The notes under the pieces were generated by a model that worked only from the letters and a program-made list of their open reading frames with translations, had not been told where the DNA came from and searched no databases. This document shows positions 54,762-63,615 of a stretch of 64,000 nucleotides of DNA, one piece after another. Origin of the DNA: Orychophragmus violaceus. Taxonomy: Eukaryota > Streptophyta > Magnoliopsida > Brassicales > Brassicaceae. Each line of letters starts with the position of its first letter. The stretch's first letter is position 1. Where the stretch lies: contig CM058239.1 in NCBI GenBank assembly GCA_030180135.1, positions 75,337,823 to 75,401,822 of the forward strand, written 5' to 3'. A program made the position numbers and the translations under genes.

Positions 54762-55391
54762 TGTTGGAATTGTGTCCAGTAATCTCGGTACTGTCTCTAG
54801 AAAGTAAGAGTATGTCAATGATCAGACATAAGTCATATAATACTGGGGGTCATGATGGCTTGCTAGAGTCCGCTCATGATCTATAAGTCTTGGACTTATT
54901 GCCTTTATTATATGATCCCATATGGGTCACACGCTTAAGCTAACAGGAAAATGTGTAGGAACGGCTTAGCAAAAGTACGGTAAAAGTGCCAGGCATTTGT
55001 CGTACTTAGAGAGAGATTAATGGGTCTGATTAAATCCAAGGGATTTAATCAGAACTGAGAATTGGGCCCAAAAGCCCAAAAGGGAAAGAGAAGGGTTTTA
55101 TAAACTAAAAGCCAAATCTCTTTCTCCTCTAACCCTAAGCCCCAGCCGCGAGCCTCCTCTCTCTCTGCGCCTCCTCTCCTGCTCGGTCTAGCAGCCATTT
55201 CCTGTGAAGCGTGTGTGAGCCTTTGGAGGATCCATCTCTCGGTGGTTCTGCTGATCTCTGACCTGTTCTCTCTTTCCGCTGCATAAACAGGTAAAAGGTG
55301 AGATCCATAAAGTTTCTATTCAAGAGACCTAGATCTGCATGTTTAGGACTGTTTAATCTGAAGAACTGAATCAGGATTAACACCAAAACAT
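54762..55391 (+). repeat. CopF 3' LTR, last bases missing
   Basis: Identical to the 5' LTR apart from one missing A (AGAGACC versus AGAGAACC) and loss of the terminal CCAACA. AthD gag N-terminus follows at once. Confidence 0.93.
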
Positions 55392-55620
55392 GGTAATCTG
55401 GCAAGATGGGGTTTCCTTCCCCATCTAGTTTCTGACCTTTTTCGTTGCATATATGACCCTCTTGGTCTCGTAGAACGCCGTTTTCTCCCCGAATCAGAAT
55501 CACAGGTTCCATAGAGTGGAACCTATTGAACGTCGCAGATCTCAGCATTGCTGTTCTCGCCCTGTGTCGATCGATGCAAGAAGGCAACGATCGATGCAGT
55601 GCGAATTCCTGCAATCCCAA
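55392..55620 (-). pseudogene. AthD Gag N-terminal fragment
   Basis: Encodes HRARTAMLRS, EPVILIRGENGVLRDQEGH and EKGQKLDGEGNPILPDY, homologous to the AthB gag start (VVLTRDAEGVLRD, RIDADGNVI). The capsid part that should follow is absent up to 43328, so the CopF junction removed more than a kilobase of gag. Palindrome pair at 55564/55584. Confidence 0.72.
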
Positions 55621-55705
55621 AAATCAAAAACGTGAGTAAACAAGAAAATTAAAAAGAATGCTTAGTCTAAATCCTAGTACTAAATCTATTGGTGAACTCA
55701 AAGAG
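55621..55705 (-). other. AthD leader
   Basis: The short leader between gag and primer site, split by CopE2. The last five bases AAGAG (55701-55705) are the CopE2 target duplication. Confidence 0.75.
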
Positions 55706-56395
55706 TGTTGGGAATGTCCTGAAATCTACCGTACTATCTCTAGAAAGTATGATAAATGTCGAGATCAGACATAAGTCATAAATACTGGGTGATCATGATG
55801 ACTTGCTAGAGTCCGCTCTTGATCTATAAGTTTAGGACTTATTACCAGTATTGTATGATCCCAAAGGGTCACACACCATAGCTAACGGGAAAGTTAACAT
55901 GGAATGAATACGGTAAGATGCAAGGCATTTACTGTATTTGTGCAGAGAGTTGGGCCGTTAGTTTAATAACTTGGGCCCATATCGAGACAAATGACTTGTG
56001 TCGATCGACACAAGTGTATGTGTCGGTCGACACAGTTGCGAAACCGAGACATCGGTTTAGGTTTATGACAGAGTCGATATTTATATGAGTCGTCTTATAA
56101 TTTCGACTCTAACAGTCTGCGACCTAAAACCTGAGCCGTCTCTCTTCTCTCTCTGATCAATCCATTGCTTTGGTCTAGCAACCATCCCGGCTTGTAAGAG
56201 TGTGGATACTGAAGGAGGAACAGGCATCTGATCTGTTCTAGCTGATCTCATCATTACCATCCATCAATCCACTGCAATCTGAAAGGTAATGATCAGGTTT
56301 GGTTTTGTGATTCGTTCTGCAAGAACCTAGATCTGAGTTATATGTGCTAGGTTGCAATCTGTTAATTGAACCATGAACACACATATAATCCTACA
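55706..56395 (+). repeat. CopE2 5' LTR
   Basis: TGTTGGGAATGTCC...ATATAATCCTACA. Palindrome pair at 55998-56011 and 56020-56033. Confidence 0.95.
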
Positions 56396-56396
56396 G

Positions 56397-56408
56397 TGGT
56401 ATCAGAGC
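56397..56408 (+). other. CopE2 primer binding site
   Basis: TGGTATCAGAGC, one base after the LTR. Confidence 0.93.
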
Positions 56409-57432
56409 CAGGTTCTTGCAGAACGATCAATCCGATTGTGGTTCATTGTCTACTTTAGCCAGAACCGCAAGTTAGGTCAAAATTGGCTAAAACACAAGGT
56501 GTTTCTTCCCGGTTTTGGACTTAACTGAACCGATCCAATTTAATTGGTGGTTCAAGCGGTTAACCCAAATCGCGGTTTGCTGGAAATAATTTTATTTCTG
56601 GTTAAACCGGATTTAAATTCAAAAATTGAATTTTAACCTAAACCGAAGGCTGGTCTAAGTTTGATTTGGTTGGACCAAATAATTTAGAGCTGGTCTGGTT
56701 TAGTAAAATAACCGATGGTTTTGATAGTTAATTTGGTCTTGGACCAGAATTAATAAACCGGATCGGTTATGTCAAATTATTGGGCCAGCTGGAATTCTAT
56801 GGTCTTGGGCCAAGAATTGGGCCTATAATTTGTGACCCAACCCAAAATATTTATAAAATATTAAATTAGAAATTTCTATTTTTAGTAAGTTACTAAATTT
56901 AGAAAGTTTCTAAAATAAGAAAGTTTCCCAAAATAGTGATCTTCTATTTTTGGAAATAAAACTTGAAAATCCTCAAAAACAATATCAAGCTTGGATGTCT
57001 TTCCAATCTTGTCAGCTACTTAACGCTTATTTGATTACAGATATGGCTTACAGTGTGAGGTGTCTGTTTTCGCATAAGTAAAGTAGTATATAGTCACTAA
57101 TTTCATTGGGAGTCCCAGATTTTAGTGATTATTTGGCTGTAAGAGATTGGTTTCCTTGACTGGGCCATCGGGAGTCCCGGGCCTTGAGACATCTGGTGAA
57201 TTTGGGCCTCGGGTCCAATTCACAACCGAGAGTTATTGGTTATAACTAGCTGTGTGTATGCTTACCAAGTGGCCCACTTTGGATTTAGCTGAGCATGGGT
57301 CTCGGAATCATTGTATTCTTATGAGGTTGAACAAAGAAATTTTGAATACAATGCGAGTCTTCTTATAAGTTATTAAGATTACTCTTTTATGAACTTAATA
57401 ACTAAAACTCTATTTATCTCTAAATTTCAGCT
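56409..57432 (+). other. CopE2 leader
   Basis: No gene. About 1 kb with GGTTTAACC/GGTTAAACCGG words, near-identical in inverted form to 47968-48985 (CopE1). Confidence 0.7.
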
Positions 57433-58323
57433 ATGACAAGCACAAACAATCAAAACACTTTCTCGATCCGGTATGTCCTTGAGATGGACAAACTGAACGG
57501 ATCAAATTTCTTGACTTGGTCGCGGAACCTAAGGCTAGTCCTTAGGCAGGAGAGAAAGGACTATGTCCTTGAGAGAGCTCTCCCCGTGAGGATCGGGTCC
57601 AATGCCTCTCATGCAGTATATAATGCTTGGAATAAGCATTATAATGATGCGGTAGATGTGCGTGGTCTGATATTGGCTACCATGGACTCAGATTTGCTGA
57701 AGCAATATGAGAACATGGAGTCGCCAATAGAGATGATCAGCAGCCTGAAATTGAAATTTCAGGAGCAGGTAAGAGTGGAGAGATACCAGTTGGTTAAATC
57801 TCTCACTAGCTGCAAGCTACCGATTGATCATCCAGTAAGTCCTCATATCAGTAAAATGATGGGTTACATTGCTAACCTGAGGAAACTGGATTATCCAGTT
57901 AGCCAAGAATTGGCAACTGATATCATTCTGCAGTCACTGCCGTCAAGCTATGATAAGTTCGTAAGGGACTATATCAAGAAAGGCTTAACGAAGACGTTGA
58001 CTGAACTGCATGACATACTCAAGACAGTTGAGCCAAACGTGAAGAGTACCCTGTACAATCTCATGAATGAGAAGGGTAGGTTTACTAAACCTAATGCTGA
58101 CAAGGGTGAAGACAAAGTTGTCCAGATTTTGAATCATGGCAAGCGTGTGTCTTCTGAGCCCGAGTCAGATACCTCTTACGTTGGTAAGTGCTGCTACTGT
58201 AAAGAGACTGGGCATTGGAAAAGAGATTGCATTAAATTCATGGAAGATTATGAGGAGTTAAAGTTGATGTATGAGACTACTTCCTCATGTATTCATGTTA
58301 TTACTTCAAGTTATACCTTGTAG
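57433..58323 (+). CDS. CopE2 Gag, intact
   Basis: A 296-residue copia Gag with the full gag domain and a canonical zinc knuckle CCYCKETGHWKRDC. It ends at a TAG replacing the tryptophan before the protease. The next residues in frame are VLDTDCGTDIC, where the catalytic D-T-G of CopF is D-T-D, so the protease is dead as well. Gag may thus be released as a separate protein. Intact gag beside ruined pol repeats the pattern of the TG elements. Confidence 0.88.
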   Translation: MTSTNNQNTFSIRYVLEMDKLNGSNFLTWSRNLRLVLRQERKDYVLERALPVRIGSNASHAVYNAWNKHYNDAVDVRGLILATMDSDLLKQYENMESPIEMISSLKLKFQEQVRVERYQLVKSLTSCKLPIDHPVSPHISKMMGYIANLRKLDYPVSQELATDIILQSLPSSYDKFVRDYIKKGLTKTLTELHDILKTVEPNVKSTLYNLMNEKGRFTKPNADKGEDKVVQILNHGKRVSSEPESDTSYVGKCCYCKETGHWKRDCIKFMEDYEELKLMYETTSSCIHVITSSYTL

Positions 58324-61250
58324 GTATTGGATACTGATTGTGGCACTGATATTTGTTATAATATGCAGAGCCTGAACAACAGTAGAACGTTGAAGGAAGG
58401 GCAAGTGGAACTGCGAGTCTGGAAGGAGCTTGGGATGCTGCCTCAGCCGTAGGGTTTTCACTTGTAGATGCCTTTGAGGCTTGGTTTTATTAAGTAATTG
58501 CTACAATGTACCTGCTTTAAGCAGAGTTGTTTTTTCATTTTCTTTTGAAGAATTTGAATGTTTTCATTTTGATAAAGACAAGTTTTGTTCTTTTGATCTT
58601 AATGAAATGTTAATTGTAGCACCCTATTCAAGGAATGGGTTTTATGTCTTAAACCAAAGAGTGCCTAAATGTAACATAAATACCGAATTGGTTTAAATCT
58701 GATGAATTAAACCTGATTTTTCTTGGCATAAATGTTTTGGTCACATAGAGTAAGTCAGATTCAGAAACCCCATAGTTATGGACTTTTGGGCTCATTTGAA
58801 TGGATATCTTATGAGACTTGAATTCTGCTTACTGGACCAAAAGACATAGGGCCCATCTTAGCCGAGCTAAGAAAGGCCCAAGGGCTTATTGGAGATTGAA
58901 CATACTCATGTATGTGGTCCGATGAGCAGTAATGCCAGAGAAAATTTCCTGTACTTCATTGTCTCTACTGATTACTTCAGTGAGTGTGACTGTGTTCATT
59001 TGATGAGACACAAGTCGGAATTCTTTGACATGGTCGAAAGAGTTCCAGAATGAAGTATCGAATCTGAATGACAGAAGTATTAAGACTCTGGATTAGATCA
59101 CGAGTGAGAATACTTAAGTCATTGATTGTGTGATCATCTGAATGAGTGTGAAGTCGTTTCACAGCTCACTTCTCCTGAAAACCTATAGGTGTTTCTGTGA
59201 GAATGAATCAGATCTTATTAGAAATGATTAAAGATGAGTCACACGAATCTTCCATGATATTCTCTAAGAATAACGCTCTAGAAATATCTAAGTTTACGCT
59301 GAAAAAGTTCCACCGATATCAGTTGAAAGACACCACGTAAATGTGGATTGGAATCGATCCAAATTCGTCTTTACTGAGTATTTGTAGTTGAGCTACTTCG
59401 CTGGTTGTCCTAGGGAAACCAAGGCTTGTTACTTTTACGTCCATTCTGTTTTCTAAGAAGGGAAGTTACTTTCCAAGAAGAACAGTGGGAGTAAAAGTAT
59501 AACTCGAAGAAATTCGAGAATTACAGGAGGCTGCTCAACCTGTTGAGGGAGAGCAACGAATGGATTTACAGATTTCTGTAGAATCTACACCTGTAGAGCC
59601 TGAAGTTCGCAGATATGAATGAGTCAGTCACTAATCCGAGAGTGATTTCTCGTCATTAGTTGAACCTGATGATCATTAAAAGTTCGCATGATCTGATGAT
59701 CATTGAAAGCGACGAATCTGCGAAATTCAAAGAAGCGAAAGTGAGCCCGGACTCCGAAAAATTACATTTTGTGTAAGTTGGCTTCATCGATCCATTCATG
59801 GATGGAAGCAAACATATCGGAGTTGGAATCTTCGTTCTGTTAAAGTAGTCAATGTTTTGACTTGAACAAGAACGAAGTGGAACTGTGCGTTTACTAAAAG
59901 ATAAGTGGGAGCAATATTGCATTTCTCATAGTGTATGTTGATAACATACTGATTCTCGAAAATAACGTCCCAATGCTGCAGTCGGTAAAGGACTGGCTTG
60001 GGAGTTGGTTTTATGATTGACATGGATAAAACCACGTATGTTCTTGGATTTTGGATCTAAAGATAGAGATCCAAAAGAGCTGGTAGGACAAAGTCAGGAT
60101 TCTTAAATTGACAAAGTCCTACACGTAATCAGCAATCCAAGAAGGGTTTTATGCCATTGTCACATGGCAATAAGTTAAGCAAGAAGCAGTGTCCTACGAT
60201 ATCTGCTGAGCTTGAATGCATGGATAGGATTCCATATGCGACGGCAATTGAATCTATCATGTATGCCATGACACGTACTTGTTTTGATATTGCTTTAATG
60301 CTAAGCAAGACAAGTAAAGACCAGTCAAATCCAGCAAAGAATCACTGGATTGCCGTATAGAATATCCTAAAGTATTTGAGGAATACTAAGGATAAGTTCT
60401 TGATTTACGGAGAAAGTGAGGTGCTACAAGTCGATAGAGTCTGAAAGGCAAGTTTCCAGTAGACAAAGATAATTCCCGGTCACAGTCCGGCTATATCTTG
60501 TGTCTATCTGGCGGTGCAAGGCACTGTAGCTGACTCCATGACTTAAGCTGAACATTTCGCAGCTTGCAAAGCGGCGAAAGAAGTTGTTTGGAAAGAAGAG
60601 TTCATCACTGAACTTGATGTGAATTACAGCATAGATGAGGCTAGCTGCACATCAAAGGTCCAAACACCTTGAGGATAGGTATAACCTATTCCGTGAGATA
60701 AATGACAGAGGTGTTAAGTAGATAAGCAAGTTTCATCGAATGAGAACGTTGCTAATCTATTAACGAAGCCACTCCTTATGCCTAAGCACGAGTCGCGGAC
60801 TGTAGCTGTAGGATGAGTGAAATTAAGATGTAGTCTTAATTTCAGTGGGAGTTTGTAAAGGGCTTTACTTAGTTATTTTGAATGGTTCATGTAAACATAA
60901 CATTTTATGTTTGTGAAATCTAATGATTTCTGGATTATTTTAACTGTGATATAAATAATCGTTCCAAAATGATTCATGTCATTATATATGGGCCATCGAA
61001 GTACATGAGTAGACTTGATCCTGAAACCCCATATTTAACAAAGTGACATAAATCAAAATGTCCATAGTCGAAGGTTGTTGAAATTGGAACAACAACAACC
61101 TGTTGAGACTAGATTGTGTTGAGACTTATGACCAAGTTTCGAGGGGTCATAGATGCGCGGCATCAAAGTCGACACATAGGTATATGTAGGGGAGCATATG
61201 ACCGGACATGGCCCGCTGATGAGAACTCTGCAAGATATTAATATCTGTGT
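58324..61250 (+). pseudogene. CopE2 pol remnant
   Basis: Fragments of protease (58327-58420), integrase, reverse transcriptase (LIVYVDN-like around 59930-59960, where the YVDD motif reads YVDN) and RNase H can be traced along CopF. Dozens of indels and stops break the frame. The same lesions occur in CopE1. Confidence 0.78.
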
Positions 61251-61715
61251 CATAAGAAGTTCTCATATACGACTATAGAGTATAGTCCTTAGACCTGAGT
61301 TCGCATGCATGTGGCTGCACATGGAGTAATGCGCTTTGATCATTGTCTAACGCTGTTTCGTAACTGGGAGCTATACGGACCTTGGTTGGGTGTATTATGA
61401 ATTGTGTAGTTCATAGTGATGGAACAAGATGGGATTTGTCCCTGCCGTTTAACGGAGGTAATATCTCTAGGCCAATCGGAGATTTGATAGCTGGTAAGAG
61501 AATGGCCATTCCCAAACGGACTTGCCCAAGTCGTTTGCATTGTCAGTATCAAATCTGGTCCGATAAACATGGTCTGGCTATATAAGGATGACACACATCT
61601 TGCCTTATGCCAGATCGAGATATTTAAGACAAAAGGACTAGGGAATGTAGGATTCCAGTACAATCGGAAGATTGTTGGGAATGTCCTTTGTAGGATTCCA
61701 GTACAAGTGGGAGAT
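61251..61715 (+). other. CopE2 3' untranslated region with duplicated polypurine tract
   Basis: No gene. At 61647-61715 a 43-bp unit containing polypurine tract plus LTR start is tandemly duplicated: TGTTGGGAATGTCC occurs at 61673 and, as the true LTR, at 61716. The functional tract is AAGTGGGAGAT (61705-61715). The first copy reads AATCGGAAGAT. Confidence 0.85.
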
Positions 61716-62405
61716 TGTTGGGAATGTCCTGAAATCTACCGTACTATCTCTAGAAAGTATGATAAATGTCGAGATCAGACATAAGTCATAAATACTGGGT
61801 GATCATGATGACTTGCTAGAGTCCCCTCTTGATCTATAAGTTTAGGACTTATTACCAGTATTGTATGATCCCAAAGGGTCACACACCATAGCTAACGGGA
61901 AAGTTAACATGGAATGAATACGGTAAGATGCAAGGCATTTACTGTATTTGTGCAGAGAGTTGGGCCGTTAGTTTAATCACTTGGGCCCATATCGAGACAA
62001 ATGACTTGTGTCGATCGACACAAGTGTATGTGTCGGTCGACACAGTTGCGAAACCGAGACATCGGTTTAGGTTTATGACAGAGTCGATATTTATATGAGT
62101 CGTCTTATAATTTCGACTCTAACAGTCTGCGACCTAAAACCTGAGCCGTCTCTCTTCTCTCTCTGATCAATCCATTGCTTTGGTCTAGCAACCATCCCGG
62201 CTTGTAAGAGTGTGGATACTGAAGGAGGAACAGGCATCTGATCTGTTCTAGCTGATCTCATCATTACCATCCATCAATCCGCTGCAATCTGAAAGGTAAT
62301 GATCAGGTTTGGTTTTGTGATTCGTTCTGCAAGAACCTAGATCTGAGTTATATGTGCTAGGTTGCAATCTGTTAATTGAACCATGAACACACATATAATC
62401 CTACA
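61716..62405 (+). repeat. CopE2 3' LTR
   Basis: A 690-bp partner of the 5' LTR, with palindrome pair at 62008-62021 and 62030-62043. Confidence 0.95.
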
Positions 62406-62410
62406 AAGAG

Positions 62411-62428
62411 TCCCCGGCAACGGCGCCA
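62411..62428 (-). other. AthD primer binding site (tRNA-Asp)
   Basis: Element strand TGGCGCCGTTGCCGGGGA, the perfect Athila-type tRNA-Asp complement, six bases from the LTR and immediately next to the CopE2 target duplication. Confidence 0.93.
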
Positions 62429-62434
62429 AAAACT

Positions 62435-63610
62435 TGATAGGTGTAGTTTTATCCCTATTCTACTGCAAGTGCACAGTTAATGCAATCGTAGTATATAAGG
62501 TATCAAATCCCACAAGGACTCTCAGTAACACAATAGATTATTAGTAGTTCAGATTTAATCAAGCGAAGCAGGTGTGAAAACAGTAAACGAAATAGCAAGG
62601 CAAATCAAGTGAGTTTGTAAGCAAGAGGGCGAAGCGTTAGGTTTCAGGAGTTCTCAGGAAATCGGGAACGCAAGCAATCAATCTATCTAGATCTAATCAA
62701 TAATTGTTCTAGAACTCAAACACGGATATATAATTAACCAAATTCCTTTGCGATAATCCTCTAAGTCTAAGTGCAGCAAACCAAACTTTCGTTTGCGAGA
62801 ACTAACAGATTAAACCAGCTTTAATCTCAAGTTTGATATGTTCACAATTAACCTAAACCAAACTTTCGTTTGCGAGAAGTTTAATTGCTTATCTAGGTTC
62901 TTTCTAGTTAAATTAACCAACTTCCGCTGCATTAATCAACCTAACATCATAATTCTGATTAGCTACTTCAGATTAAGCATTAAGAACAACTTAGATAAAG
63001 AACTAGCAGATATAAATCCCTACAGATTAATTAAACTATAATTCTCTGAAATCCTTAATGAGAATCCTTCAACCTAACAGGTAAACTACTCAGACATATT
63101 CATCGAGACAGAAAATATCATAAGTAGAAAACCGAATATCATATAATCAAATAATCAATAGGGGTTCAAAATCAAGTCTCTTTCGAGAACAAAACCAGCC
63201 CCTAAAATCTCCTAAGAGAATAAAACTTAGTTATGAAGCATCGCCTAAACAATGGCTTAAAAACTCTATTTATAACCTAAAACACGAATTGGGGCTTCTT
63301 TGTAAATATCAGGAACTTCTAGGCAAAACTGCAATTTCGTCATTCTTCATTAAACCGTCGTTTGGCCCATCTCGCTGGTGCAACGATCGATGCCATAAGT
63401 GTGACGATCGTTGCGGCTCTGAAATATCGACAGTGAAGTCTATCTCTCGGCCAAATACTCTAATTAGCTCCAGAAAGTGCCATAATCACCAAATATGCTC
63501 CAAATGTACTTGTACCTAATAAACACCTGAAAAGACTCTAAAACATAGTAAAAGACTCGATAAATAACATATATACCATGGTTAAAAACCCTAAAATCCA
63601 TGGTATATCA
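62435..63610 (-). repeat. AthD 5' LTR
   Basis: TGATAGGTGTAG...GGTATATCA, 1176 bp. Palindrome pair at 63380-63393 and 63401-63414. TSD CATCA follows at 63611-63615. Confidence 0.95.
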
Positions 63611-63615
63611 CATCA

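Larger units (their letters stand above)
43329..55391 (+). mobile_element. CopF: very young Ty1/copia element
   Basis: Plus-strand copia element with LTRs 43329-43965 and 54762-55391, an initiator-Met primer site (43967-43978), a gag-pol frame (49937-53914) and a polypurine tract (54751-54761). By eye the LTRs differ by one inserted base over 630 bp, so insertion is very recent. The last six bases of the 3' LTR and the adjoining AthD gag are deleted. The leader contains CopE1, an inverted copia body of 4.8 kb, which enlarges the element to 12 kb. Confidence 0.93.
55706..62405 (+). mobile_element. CopE2: non-autonomous copia element
   Basis: A 6.7-kb plus-strand element. LTRs are 690 bp each (55706-56395, 61716-62405), with about three differences by eye. 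It has an initiator-Met primer site (56397-56408), an intact gag and a thoroughly decayed pol. Perfect TSD AAGAG (55701-55705, 62406-62410). A recent insertion of an element that already lacked pol, so it moved in trans. Confidence 0.94.
36760..63610 (-). mobile_element. AthD: Athila-like element with env-position ORF-1, heavily nested
   Basis: Minus-strand element spanning 26.9 kb with insertions, about 7 kb without. LTRs are both 1176 bp (36760-37935, 62435-63610) with about a dozen differences by eye. Perfect target-site duplication CATCA (36755-36759, 63611-63615). The primer site is a perfect tRNA-Asp complement (62411-62428). Internal order in element sense is gag N-terminus, a deleted capsid, gag linker, truncated protease region, ATHILA ORF-1, untranslated region. 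Pol is missing. It contains a copia solo LTR, CopF with CopE1, and CopE2. Confidence 0.93.

Noticed and set aside
55135..55620. A 161-codon frame starting in AthD gag and ending in the CopF LTR
   Set aside because: Chimeric at 55391. Its last 60 codons are the reverse strand of the CopF LTR and also appear at 43702-43890.
43329..62405. CopF plus CopE2 as one composite element
   Set aside because: CopE2 has its own perfect AAGAG duplication, and AthD sequence (55392-55705) lies between them.
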